Notes under the pieces: generated by a model
The model's database searches: none
What the model saw: only the letters and a program-made list of their open reading frames with translations
Told to the model about the DNA's origin: nothing
Shown: in pieces, positions 18,341-26,942 of the stretch
Position numbering within the stretch: position 1 is the stretch's first letter
Layout of the letters: each line of letters starts with the position of its first letter
Assembly: GCA_030432565.1 (NCBI GenBank)
Contig: JAUIGV010000020.1
Span: 1 to 64,000, forward strand
Source of the DNA: Verrucomicrobiia bacterium
GTDB taxonomy: Bacteria > Verrucomicrobiota > Verrucomicrobiia > Verrucomicrobiales > Akkermansiaceae
DNA: 64,000 nucleotides
Direction: 5' to 3'
Translations under genes and position numbers: made by a program

Positions 18341-20218
18341 ATGTATCGCTATCCCAAAGAATACGACGTCCTCGTCATCGGGGCCGGTCACGCCGGAGTC
18401 GAGGCTGCTCTCGCTGCCGCCCGTCTCGGAGTTTCTGTTGCCATGTTGACCCAGAATCTCGACACGATCGGACAGATGAGCTGTAACCCGGCAATCGGAG
18501 GATTGGCCAAGGGACACATGGTTCGCGAGATCGATGCTCTCGGAGGAATCATGGGAGAGAATACCGACGCGACCGCCATCCAGTGGCGTATGCTGAATGC
18601 AGGAAAAGGGCCATCTGTTCGTGCCCCGCGTGCGCAGTGCGATAAGAAGGCGTATCAGTTTCGAATCAAGCGAGCCATTGAAGGAGCCGAAGGTTTGGAT
18701 CTCCACCAAGGGAATGTGGCAACAATCCTGGTTGAGAATGATGAAGTGAAGGGGGTGCAAACGTCTCTCCAAATGGAACTTCGCGCCAAAACGGTGATTC
18801 TTTCGGCAGGAACCTTCATGCGGGGTCTCATGCATGTGGGCTTGAAGAATGAGAAAGGGGGCCGGATGGGGGATGCCACTTCGACTGTTTCCGAGTCCTT
18901 GAAGGAGCTTGGGTTTGAGATCGACCGTTTCAAGACTGGAACTCCCTGTCGGTTGAATGGCCGGAGTCTCGATCTAAACAAATGTGAGAAACAGGAGGGG
19001 GATACCCCGCCTTCCTTGTTTAGCTATCATCCCGAATTGATTGGGAAGGGGAAGAACGACATCTTCACTTTGAATCATTGGGCAGACCCGAAGTTCCACG
19101 TGGAACAAATCCCATGTTGGATTACCTGGACAACGTCCAAAACCCACGATGTCATCCGCGACAACCTTGACCAATCGCCAATGTATTCGGGTAAAATTGA
19201 AGGTATCGGTCCGCGTTATTGTCCCTCGATCGAGGATAAGGTGGTTCGTTTTGCCGAAAAGGAGCGCCACCAGGTCTTTTTGGAGCCAGAAGGGCGTCAC
19301 ACCCTGGAATATTACGTGAATGGAGTTTCGACTTCGCTTCCCTACGAGGTGCAACTTGATTTCCTTCGTGCGATCCCGGGGCTTGAGAAATGCGAGATCA
19401 TCCGCCCTGGCTACGCGGTGGAGTATGATTACTGCCCGCCAACCCAGCTAAAACCGACTCTGGAGACCAAGAGGGTATCGGGGCTTTTTTTTGCGGGTCA
19501 GATCAACGGGACTTCCGGATACGAGGAAGCGGCTGGTCAGGGTCTTCTCGCTGGCGCTAATGCTGCTCTCAAGGTGAAAGGGGAAGGGGACCTCGTGCTG
19601 GGACGCGATGAAGCCTATCTCGGAGTGATGGTTGATGACCTCGTCACCAAGGGTTGCACCGAGCCTTACCGGATGTTTACCAGTCGTGCCGAGTACCGCC
19701 TCTTGCTTCGTCAGGATAACGCTGATGAGCGACTCAGCCCGATTGCTTCGAGGCTGGGCCTCTTGAGAGGCGAGCATGCCGATCGTTTCGCACAAAAACT
19801 CTCCTGTCTTACACAAGCCCGTGCTTTCATCCGGAAAACAAGTCATGAACGGATCAAACTAGATCATTGGTTTCGCCAGGGTGGTCATGGCTGGCAGGAT
19901 CTGCCGTCTGAGATCCGCGAAAAGTTCCACGTGGAACTTTGGCCCATTCTTGAAGCTGATTTTAAGTATGAGGGCCATATCACCCGCCAACAACAGGAGG
20001 TGGATCGCTTTAAAAAGCAGGAGTCCGCGCTTATTCCGGTGGATATGGATTATCAGGTGCTCTCTGGCCTGAAAGCCGAGGCCCGTCAGCGTTTCAGTGA
20101 CATCCGGCCCCGCACGCTCGGGCAAGCTGCCCGGATTTCAGGAATTACCCCGGCAGACGTTACCCTCCTGATGATTGCTCTGGAGAAACGGAAGAAGGCT
20201 GCCGAGCTTGAGGCATAA
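18341..20218 (+). CDS. mnmG: tRNA uridine-5-carboxymethylaminomethyl modification enzyme MnmG (GidA)
   Basis: FAD-dependent partner of MnmE that modifies U34 of several tRNAs. The dinucleotide-binding motif [19 protein letters not shown] is at 12-30, followed by the signature [20 protein letters not shown]. Other family blocks: [33 protein letters not shown] and [20 protein letters not shown]. Length 625 is normal. It stands alone; mnmE and rsmG are not in the window. Confidence 0.97.
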   Translation: MYRYPKEYDVLVIGAGHAGVEAALAAARLGVSVAMLTQNLDTIGQMSCNPAIGGLAKGHMVREIDALGGIMGENTDATAIQWRMLNAGKGPSVRAPRAQCDKKAYQFRIKRAIEGAEGLDLHQGNVATILVENDEVKGVQTSLQMELRAKTVILSAGTFMRGLMHVGLKNEKGGRMGDATSTVSESLKELGFEIDRFKTGTPCRLNGRSLDLNKCEKQEGDTPPSLFSYHPELIGKGKNDIFTLNHWADPKFHVEQIPCWITWTTSKTHDVIRDNLDQSPMYSGKIEGIGPRYCPSIEDKVVRFAEKERHQVFLEPEGRHTLEYYVNGVSTSLPYEVQLDFLRAIPGLEKCEIIRPGYAVEYDYCPPTQLKPTLETKRVSGLFFAGQINGTSGYEEAAGQGLLAGANAALKVKGEGDLVLGRDEAYLGVMVDDLVTKGCTEPYRMFTSRAEYRLLLRQDNADERLSPIASRLGLLRGEHADRFAQKLSCLTQARAFIRKTSHERIKLDHWFRQGGHGWQDLPSEIREKFHVELWPILEADFKYEGHITRQQQEVDRFKKQESALIPVDMDYQVLSGLKAEARQRFSDIRPRTLGQAARISGITPADVTLLMIALEKRKKAAELEA

Positions 20219-20260
20219 CAAGCTTGGTCTTTCCTCCTGTTTGCTGTCAGAGTTCCCGGA

Positions 20261-21796
20261 GTGATCACTTTGAGGAATCTCTTTATCGTTCTGTTTCCTG
20301 TTTTCATCTCCGGAGCATTGGCGGAGCGTCCCAATATTCTGGTCATCCTGACGGATGATCACCGCTATGATGCCTTGGGCTTTTTGGGACATCCATTTCT
20401 GGAGACTCCCAATATGGACCGCCTCGCGGCCGAAGGGGTTCACTTTAAGAATGCCTACGTGACCACTTCGTTGTGTTCACCCAGCCGGGCTTCGATTCTC
20501 ACCGGGCTCTACGCTCACAACCATCGGGTCGTTGACAACTACAACCCGGTCAGCAAATCACTGACCTTCTTTCCCGAGATCCTTCAGAAGGCTGGTTACC
20601 AAACAGCTTTCATTGGCAAGTGGCACATGGGCGACAGTGAAGAAAAGCAGCGCGGCTTTGATTACTGGCTTAGCTTCAAGGGGCAGGGGGTTTATGTGCC
20701 GGATCCCGCCATGCTCAAGGCAAAGGGCCGCTTCGTCCCGCAAGCCACGAACTCAGGATTTAATATCAACGGGCAGAAGGTTGCCCAGAAGGGCTACATC
20801 ACCGATGAACTCACCGATTATGCCGAGGAGTGGCTTGCAGAAAAGGATGCGGAAAAGCCCTTTCTTCTCTACGTTTCCCATAAGGGGGTGCATGCCGATT
20901 TCCTGCCGCCTGACCGCCATGCCTTTAAGTACGATAAAGTACTTATTTCGACTCCGCCCACTCCTGTAGCCAATCCCGACCTCTTCACCGATCCGCCGAT
21001 GTGGGTCCGGAACCAAAGCAACAGCAGGCATGGAGTGGAGTTCGCCTACTACACCGGTGTCGATATGAAGAAGTATTACCGGCGTTACTGTGAAGCTCTT
21101 CTGGCAGTCGACGATAGTGTGGGCCGTCTTTTGAAGAATCTCGAGAAGAGCGGTGAACTGGAAAATACCGTTGTGCTCTACCTCGGTGACAATGGTTTCA
21201 TTTTCGGGGAGCATGGTCTCATCGACAAGCGCTGCGCGTATGATGAATCGGTCCGCATCCCCATGCTCATGCGCTATCCCAAATCGCTGAAGCCGGGAAC
21301 GACTGTCGAGAAGATCGTCGCCAATATTGACGTTGCGCCCACTCTACTCGAGGTCGCCGGTTTGAAGCCGCTGGATCAAATGGACGGGAAAAGTTTCTGG
21401 CCGCTTGCGAAAGGGGAGGGGAGTCCCAAATGGCGCCAATATCTTCTCTACGAATATTACTGGGAACGAAATTATCCACAAACCCCAACCAATCATGCCG
21501 TGATCGGAGAAGACTACAAATACATCCGCTACCACGGTGTCTGGGATCAGGATGAACTCTACCACACCAAGTCTGATCCCAGGGAGCGAAAGAACCTCTT
21601 CAACGATCCCGCCCAGGAATCGCGCATTGAAGAAATGAACAAAGCCCTCTTTGGTCTCCTCGCGGATTCGAGCGGAGAGAATATGCCGCTCCTTCCGGAT
21701 CGTGGGACGAAGTATTTTCACCGCAAAACGGATGGTTCCCGAGGGGCGGCTTTTCCGCCCAGCTTCCATCGGAACGCGGGTAGGAGTGGAAAGTGA
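20261..21796 (+). CDS. Secreted sulfatase (S1 family)
   Basis: A 511-residue exported sulfatase. Signal peptide about 1-20, then the metal-binding NILVILTDDH and the modification motif SLCSPSRASILTG, where Cys72 would become formylglycine. KWHMGD and GDNGFIFGEHGL supply later active-site residues. The C terminus (YEYYWERNYPQTP..DYKYIRYHGVWDQDELYH) is typical of N-acetylglucosamine-6-sulfatase/heparan-type members, but substrate cannot be assigned. It starts at a GTG 42 nt after mnmG, so it may be read through from it. Maturation requires a formylglycine-generating enzyme, not seen here. Confidence 0.92.
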   Translation: MITLRNLFIVLFPVFISGALAERPNILVILTDDHRYDALGFLGHPFLETPNMDRLAAEGVHFKNAYVTTSLCSPSRASILTGLYAHNHRVVDNYNPVSKSLTFFPEILQKAGYQTAFIGKWHMGDSEEKQRGFDYWLSFKGQGVYVPDPAMLKAKGRFVPQATNSGFNINGQKVAQKGYITDELTDYAEEWLAEKDAEKPFLLYVSHKGVHADFLPPDRHAFKYDKVLISTPPTPVANPDLFTDPPMWVRNQSNSRHGVEFAYYTGVDMKKYYRRYCEALLAVDDSVGRLLKNLEKSGELENTVVLYLGDNGFIFGEHGLIDKRCAYDESVRIPMLMRYPKSLKPGTTVEKIVANIDVAPTLLEVAGLKPLDQMDGKSFWPLAKGEGSPKWRQYLLYEYYWERNYPQTPTNHAVIGEDYKYIRYHGVWDQDELYHTKSDPRERKNLFNDPAQESRIEEMNKALFGLLADSSGENMPLLPDRGTKYFHRKTDGSRGAAFPPSFHRNAGRSGK

Positions 21797-21800
21797 CGTG

Positions 21801-22202
21801 TTAGGCTTGGTAAAAGGGAATTTGGACCACGGAAGCAAGCTTCTGAAAGTCCAGATCGATCGTGAGAATTTCCATTTCTCTGGCAATGGCGATGGCCGCG
21901 ATGAGACAGGTGGTGTTGGTGACGAGAATCCCCGAGTCGTGACACTTGTTGCAGAGGCGGGCGGCCTCGACATAGTCGCTGGAATTGACAGGTTCGTCAG
22001 GAAAAGCGTTGAGAGCGCTGCGGAGACGGTCGAATTGCACGGTGTAGCGGACTCCGGATAGGATTTCCTGCCGAACAGGTCCGATCATGACGGCTTTGCC
22101 CGTTTCGATTAGTTCAGTCAGGGCTTCGGTCTCCGGCGCGTCTACGGGGTTCCTACGCCGCAGGGCCAGCGACCAGACCGAAGTGTCTACGATCACTCCC
22201 AT
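21801..22202 (-). CDS. vapC: VapC-type PIN-domain toxin with a substituted catalytic residue
   Basis: A 133-residue PIN ribonuclease partner of the upstream antitoxin. Expected acidic residues Asp6 (VIVDTSVWSLALR), Glu46 (GPVRQEILSG) and the late Asp116/Asp118 (LTIDLDFQKLA) are present. At the third site, where the family normally has D in a (S/T)DCLIAA block, the sequence reads NTTCLIAAIAI: Thr98 stands in place of Asp. This may weaken or abolish nuclease activity. It overlaps the antitoxin gene by 10 nt and its end lies close to the oppositely oriented sulfatase gene. Confidence 0.88.
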   Translation of the reverse strand: MGVIVDTSVWSLALRRRNPVDAPETEALTELIETGKAVMIGPVRQEILSGVRYTVQFDRLRSALNAFPDEPVNSSDYVEAARLCNKCHDSGILVTNTTCLIAAIAIAREMEILTIDLDFQKLASVVQIPFYQA

Positions 22203-22399
22203 GACGATCTCCTTCCTGCGGTGTGGTCGTAGCTTTCGTCGATGTCGATCTTTCCAAAAAGCAGGGTGACCTCCTTTTGTTTGCGGCGATTGATGTATTC
22301 CTTCAAGGCAGCTTCCACTGCCGCTCTTTTGCTTCGGTGATTCCCGATTTTGACTGCTTCTTCAAGCAATTCTTGTGCGATATCAAGATTGGTTGCCAT
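22193..22399 (-). CDS. vapB: VapB-type antitoxin
   Basis: A 68-residue antitoxin of the type II VapB group. The N-terminal part (MATNLDIAQELLEEAVKIGN, then KRAAVEAALKEYINRRKQ) is the usual ribbon-helix-helix-like DNA-binding portion and the acidic C terminus (GKIDIDESYDHT) would wrap the toxin. It lies upstream of and overlaps vapC, the standard order. A palindrome 14 nt upstream of its start is the likely autoregulatory operator. Confidence 0.88.
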   Translation of the reverse strand: MATNLDIAQELLEEAVKIGNHRSKRAAVEAALKEYINRRKQKEVTLLFGKIDIDESYDHTAGRRSSWE

Positions 22400-22400
22400 G

Positions 22401-22434
22401 TGCGGTATACTCGCACAATTTTGTGCACAAAAAA
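22401..22434 (-). promoter_or_regulatory. Probable vapBC promoter/operator
   Basis: GCACAA-TT-TTGTGC (22413-22426) is a 14-nt inverted repeat just upstream of vapB. On the minus strand it is followed by GTATACC, a plausible -10 element only a few nt before the ATG. Binding of VapB-VapC to this palindrome would occlude the promoter. Such a close -10 box would give a leaderless or near-leaderless mRNA. Confidence 0.55.
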
Positions 22435-22473
22435 GACCTATTGTTCAGAGGGTTTCACCCTTTACCCGGCGAA

Positions 22474-23196
22474 TTACCAGCTGTGGCTAAAGTAAATGAG
22501 CGGCTCGCCCTTTTTGGTCCCGATGACCTGGAACCAGTCCGTGTCGCTATTTTTGTCGAAGCCTTTGTAGACCACCGAGGTGTAGAACCAGCCGTCGACT
22601 TCAACGGTTTTGGTCAAACGGTGTCCGGCGAGGAGTTTTTTGGGGATCGTCGCGATTGCTTCGAGGTGGTCTTCCCTGTTTTTGATCGTGAGATCGATTT
22701 TCACCATTCCTCCCCGGAAGAGGTCCTCCGGTCTATCTGGAAAACGATCCCGGAGTTCCCCGCCCATCTGGCTGGTGCGCAGTTGAAAGATGGGATGAGC
22801 CTTCGCAGCTGCATTCTCCCGAGAGTTTTTAAGAGCGTATAGTAGCTTCTCAAGGTCTTCGTCGTAGTAAGGATAGACCGTGAAATTGCCGGTATTCGGC
22901 TGCACGACATCCTTGAGCCTTTCCGGGCACTGGACCAATTCCTCTGACGATACTGAATAATCAATCAGCACCTTTTTCCCATTCACGTAGCGAGGACCAA
23001 GTTCTGCTGCTGAGCCTGGCCATTTCCCGTCGTTTTCTTCAACGAATCTGATGAGATCTCGAATCGCTGCCGCTGTTCCATACTCGGCGGACACACGCGA
23101 GGAGAATTGAATCACCGCCATGATTATCCAAATGATGATGGCGGATCCAATCAGAACAACAGTCTTAGCGAATCGGCACTTTGTTTTTTTTGTCAT
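22474..23196 (-). CDS. Hypothetical membrane-anchored protein
   Basis: A 240-residue protein with a basic N terminus, one hydrophobic helix (about 13-30, VVLIGSAIIIWIIMAVIQF) and an extracytoplasmic domain. The segment after the helix (AAAIRDLIRFVEENDGKWPGS then ELGPRYVNG) resembles the helix-then-WP pattern of pseudopilin-like proteins, but no pilin cleavage site is present. The C-terminal half is beta-rich (TVEVDGWFYTSVVYKGF). I recognise no family. It sits between VapBC and another unknown on the same strand. Confidence 0.7.
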   Translation of the reverse strand: MTKKTKCRFAKTVVLIGSAIIIWIIMAVIQFSSRVSAEYGTAAAIRDLIRFVEENDGKWPGSAAELGPRYVNGKKVLIDYSVSSEELVQCPERLKDVVQPNTGNFTVYPYYDEDLEKLLYALKNSRENAAAKAHPIFQLRTSQMGGELRDRFPDRPEDLFRGGMVKIDLTIKNREDHLEAIATIPKKLLAGHRLTKTVEVDGWFYTSVVYKGFDKNSDTDWFQVIGTKKGEPLIYFSHSW

Positions 23197-23319
23197 TGAT
23201 TCCGTGATCTGTTCGCTTTTCGAAAATACCGGCTGGCAACCGGGAGCGCCACGGCAAGAATGTTTGTGCTCCGTTACGCTATCACCATCTCATGGCGGTT
23301 TCCTGCGATTTCCCAGAGA

Positions 23320-23823
23320 TCACGACGATTCCACGTCATCAAAAGATGGCAGGGCGTGGGACCGCCAATAAGCTTGGTTTGCGAGGTCCCGATCGATAAT
23401 CGACGGATTTTTGATCGCCTCAACTTGAGGGACCTTCTTGAAGGAGTGACGTCCATAAAGGCCGTCGAATGAGACATCGAGTGCGAAAGTGGGAATGATT
23501 TCCCAGTCGATGATGACGTACTTTTGGCCGACTTCGACGTCCCGCAAAAGCTCTTTCATGGCATCAATCCACATTGCGAGGGTTTCCTCATCGGGGTCCG
23601 GGGTCCCATGATGTCTGCGTTCCTCCCGGGCGAGATCCTCCCAACTCTGATTCTTGATCTCGATGCCTTCGGCAAACGTGAACGCTTTTCGGCAGGTCAG
23701 ACAGGAGAACAACCAGCCACACCCGCACCAGGGGCAATCAAGTTGCTGGGGAATGGCAATCCTACCATCATCGCACGAGCAGTGGGAAATGACGTCGTCG
23801 TTAAACTTCTTCAGGTAAATCAC
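23320..23823 (-). CDS. Hypothetical protein with a zinc-ribbon-like Cys cluster
   Basis: A 167-residue soluble protein beginning at GTG. Residues 16-44 contain a Cys cluster (CSCDDG, then DCPWCGCGWLFSCLTCRKAF) with paired CxxC motifs suited to bind zinc. The C-terminal half (VGQKYVIIDWEIIPTFALDV, then HSFKKVPQVEAIKNPS) has no recognised fold. It lies upstream of the membrane-anchored unknown on the same strand. Function unknown. Confidence 0.65.
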   Translation of the reverse strand: MIYLKKFNDDVISHCSCDDGRIAIPQQLDCPWCGCGWLFSCLTCRKAFTFAEGIEIKNQSWEDLAREERRHHGTPDPDEETLAMWIDAMKELLRDVEVGQKYVIIDWEIIPTFALDVSFDGLYGRHSFKKVPQVEAIKNPSIIDRDLANQAYWRSHALPSFDDVESS

Positions 23824-24010
23824 AGGAACGCTGTGATTATGGGTTTTGTCCCTGTCATTTCAAGACATCGAGTTGTCTCGGTGCCTCATCGTGAACAAGA
23901 AGGGTGATTTCCCGGCCAATGGACGAGGATATTTGCGGTGCCCCGATTTGTCTTCAATCATGTCTTTGCAGAGACTAGGTTGGCGGGGCCGATTGTAACA
24001 AACTCCCGAC

Positions 24011-25126
24011 ATGAAACTTGATACCGATTCCATGAGCCTCTTTGAGAGAAGGCTGACGCTTTGGGTGGCTCTTTGTATCGCCGCGGGTATTGCCTTGGGA
24101 AAGGTGGCCCCGGGGCTAACGGGAGCGCTTGATGAGATGTCCATTATAGTGAACGGGGCTCCGGTGGTTTCGCTTCCCATCGCGGTGTGTCTCTTCTTCA
24201 TGATGTATCCCATCATGGTAAAGATCGATTTTGGAAACGCGGTGAGGGCGCGTGGCAATCTCAAGCCGGTCCTTCTCACGTTAGTCGTGAATTGGGCGAT
24301 CAAGCCCTTCACGATGTTCGGAATTGCGGTCCTATTTCTTGGGATTTTGTTCAAAGACTTTTTGCCCGGAACCGAGATCGTGAAGGACGGGACCGAGGTC
24401 CAACTCTATCGTTCTTATATTTCCGGAGCGATCCTTCTTGGCATCGCACCTTGCACTGCCATGGTTTTGGTTTGGGGGTTTCTGGCAAAGGGAAACCAAG
24501 GGCTGACCTTGATCCTGGTGGCAGTGAATTCGCTGCTCATGCTGGCTCTTTACGGTGCTCTTGGCGGCTGGCTTCTTGGCGTGAATCAAATGCCAGTTCC
24601 CTGGGAGGCTCTTTTGCTGTCCGTGTCCATCTACGTGGCTTTGCCCTTGGTCGCAGGATATCTTTCGCGGAAGTGGATTTTGAAAACCAAGGGGCAAAGC
24701 TGGTTCGATGAAAAATTCCTTCATTACCTCACTCCGGTATCGATCACCGCTTTGCTGGCGACTTTGGTTCTGCTATTTAGTTTTAAGGGTGAAACGATTC
24801 TCCAGAACCCCCTGACGATTCTCTGGATTGCCATCCCGCTCGCTCTTCAGACCGTGTTGATTTTTGCCCTGACTTACTTAGCGGCGAAGGCGCTTGGATT
24901 CCGCTACGAGGATGCGGCTCCGTCTGCCATGATTGGCGCGTCCAATCACTTTGAAGTTGCTATCGCCACGGCGGTGATGCTTTTCGGACTTGGTTCGGGT
25001 GCCGCGCTGGCCACGGTGGTTGGGGTTCTGATCGAAGTGCCGCTGATGCTGATGTTGGTCGGTTATTGTCGCAAAACGAGCCATTGGTTCCCGGTTTCGG
25101 GGAACCAAACCGGGGGGACGAAATAG
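24011..25126 (+). CDS. acr3: ACR3-family arsenite efflux permease
   Basis: A 371-residue polytopic membrane protein of the bile acid/arsenite/riboflavin transporter group. Diagnostic ACR3 segments are [49 protein letters not shown] with the conserved Cys, and the late [40 protein letters not shown]. About ten membrane helices can be seen. It would export As(III) using the proton-motive force. No arsR, arsC or arsenite methyltransferase gene is adjacent. An in-frame ATG at 24032 is an alternative start. Confidence 0.93.
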   Translation: MKLDTDSMSLFERRLTLWVALCIAAGIALGKVAPGLTGALDEMSIIVNGAPVVSLPIAVCLFFMMYPIMVKIDFGNAVRARGNLKPVLLTLVVNWAIKPFTMFGIAVLFLGILFKDFLPGTEIVKDGTEVQLYRSYISGAILLGIAPCTAMVLVWGFLAKGNQGLTLILVAVNSLLMLALYGALGGWLLGVNQMPVPWEALLLSVSIYVALPLVAGYLSRKWILKTKGQSWFDEKFLHYLTPVSITALLATLVLLFSFKGETILQNPLTILWIAIPLALQTVLIFALTYLAAKALGFRYEDAAPSAMIGASNHFEVAIATAVMLFGLGSGAALATVVGVLIEVPLMLMLVGYCRKTSHWFPVSGNQTGGTK

Positions 25127-25179
25127 CTCCGGGATTTTTCGTGGCTGGAGCGCGCTAACTTCACTAGGCTTTCCTCCTG

Positions 25180-26475
25180 ATGAAAAATTCCAAATTATCC
25201 GTGGTCATCTTTGCGCTTTTGGTCTGCGCCCTGCCGCTCTCCGCCCGCAAGCCGAACGTCATTGTCATTTTCACGGATGACCAGGGCACTGTGGATATGA
25301 ATTGCTACGGCGCCAGCGACCTGATCACACCAAATATGGACGGGCTCGCGAAGCGCGGGGTGCGTTTCACCCAGTTTTACTCGGCTGCTCCGGTTTGTTC
25401 GCCATCACGGGTGGGCTTGATGACCGGCCGGACCCCGCAACATGGTGGCTTGAATGGCAACGTCCCGCTCGATTCCGTCGGGATGCCCTCGCAGCAAATC
25501 ACGATTGCGGAGAAACTGAAGGAAGCAGGATACGCCACCGCGCATATTGGCAAGTGGCACCTTGGGCATCACAAGGAGACCATTCCCAACGCCCAGGGCT
25601 TTGATCATTCCTTCGGCCACCTCGTGGGTTGCATCGACAACTACTCGCATTTCTTTTACTGGAGCGGGCCCAACAAGCATGACCTTTGGCGGAACGGCAA
25701 AGAGGTCTTTCATAATGGCGAGTTCTTTCCGGATCTCATGGTGAAGGAAGCGGGCGAGTTCATCGACAAGAACAAGGCCCGGCCTTTCTTCATCTACTTT
25801 GCCCTCAATACGCCGCACTACCCGTATCAAGGGTCGCCGGAGTGGCTGGATCACTACAAGGATCTTCCTTATCCCAGGAATCTTTACGCCGCTTTTCTTT
25901 CGACAACGGACGACCGGATCGGGGCGCTTTTGAAGAAGGTCGATGACGTCGGCCTCACCGATGATACGATCATCATTTTCCAGTCCGATCACGGTGCGTC
26001 CGAGGAAGTGCGCGCTCACAAGGGTGGGGGCAGCGCCGGACCGCACCGGGGTGCCAAGTTCAGCCTTTATGAGGGAGGAATCCGGGTTCCGGCGATCATT
26101 TCCTGGCCGGGCACCCTGCCCGAAAACGAAGTGCGAAATCAGATTGCCACCGGCTGCGATTGGTTCCCGACCATTATGGAGCTCTGCGAGATTCCGGCTG
26201 CAACGCACAAAATCGATGGCAAGAGCCTGCTCCCGGTGATCAAATCGGAAAGCGAGACTTCGGCTCACAAAATCTTCCATTGGAAATCAGGGAATGCCGT
26301 CGCCGTTCGCGAAGGAAAGTGGAAGCTGGTGATGAGCGGCAAAAAGGTTGAGCTCTTCGACCTCCCTAAGGATCTCGGGGAAGCACGAAATTTGGCAAAG
26401 GAGAATCCGGAAGTCGTGGAAAGACTTCGCGGGAAGAGCGCGGATTACTGGCTCAGTATCAGTCAGTTCAAGTGA
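25180..26475 (+). CDS. Secreted arylsulfatase (S1 family)
   Basis: A 431-residue exported sulfatase. Signal peptide about 1-22, metal site NVIVIFTDDQG, formylglycine motif APVCSPSRVGLMTGR (Cys73), KWHLGH and later FQSDHG. The IRVPAIISWPG stretch is typical of arylsulfatase A-like enzymes. It differs from the sulfatase at 20261 in length and core sequence, so the two probably have different substrates. Its stop codon overlaps the start of the downstream membrane protein gene, suggesting coupling. Confidence 0.92.
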   Translation: MKNSKLSVVIFALLVCALPLSARKPNVIVIFTDDQGTVDMNCYGASDLITPNMDGLAKRGVRFTQFYSAAPVCSPSRVGLMTGRTPQHGGLNGNVPLDSVGMPSQQITIAEKLKEAGYATAHIGKWHLGHHKETIPNAQGFDHSFGHLVGCIDNYSHFFYWSGPNKHDLWRNGKEVFHNGEFFPDLMVKEAGEFIDKNKARPFFIYFALNTPHYPYQGSPEWLDHYKDLPYPRNLYAAFLSTTDDRIGALLKKVDDVGLTDDTIIIFQSDHGASEEVRAHKGGGSAGPHRGAKFSLYEGGIRVPAIISWPGTLPENEVRNQIATGCDWFPTIMELCEIPAATHKIDGKSLLPVIKSESETSAHKIFHWKSGNAVAVREGKWKLVMSGKKVELFDLPKDLGEARNLAKENPEVVERLRGKSADYWLSISQFK

Positions 26476-26942
26476 TGCTTCGTTTGTTGGAAAAGTGGGT
26501 GACTCTTTATCGCGGGATACCCGGCCCGCTTCTGGGGAGGCTTCTTGCTGCTCCGTTTGTGCTAAGTCTTGTGGATCTTACGGTGACGCTTCTTTTTCAG
26601 CCTGCGGAATATTGGCAGGGAGATCGTTCGACGGTGATCGAGGGCAACCCCATCGCGCGTTGGGCATTTTCAATTCATCCCCTGATGATCATCCCGGGAA
26701 TGATTGGATGGTATGTCATCGTCATTCCACTCATTCTGAAGAGTCCGGCCTGGCTTGGACTCCGGGTGCATGTCTTCCTCGTGCTTGGTCATCTCGTGAT
26801 GATCTCGGGCTGGCTGATTCGAAACCACGAGACTGGGACATTGTTTGCGGTGATCGTTTGGCTGTTCGCTCTTCCGCTTGCGTGGATGCTGGTGGAGCCC
26901 TATTTGAAGCACTGGAACTCGAAAGTTCCTATCGCCGTCTGA
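26475..26942 (+). CDS. Small integral membrane protein coupled to sulfatase
   Basis: A 155-residue protein with about four hydrophobic helices (APFVLSLVDLTVTLLF, LMIIPGMIGWYVIVIPLIL, VHVFLVLGHLVMISGWLI, LFAVIVWLFALPLAWML) and short loops. The ATG overlaps the sulfatase stop (TGATG); a GTG three nt earlier is also possible. I recognise no family. It ends convergently with the CotH gene, with a 14-nt overlap of coding ends. Confidence 0.75.
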   Translation: MLRLLEKWVTLYRGIPGPLLGRLLAAPFVLSLVDLTVTLLFQPAEYWQGDRSTVIEGNPIARWAFSIHPLMIIPGMIGWYVIVIPLILKSPAWLGLRVHVFLVLGHLVMISGWLIRNHETGTLFAVIVWLFALPLAWMLVEPYLKHWNSKVPIAV

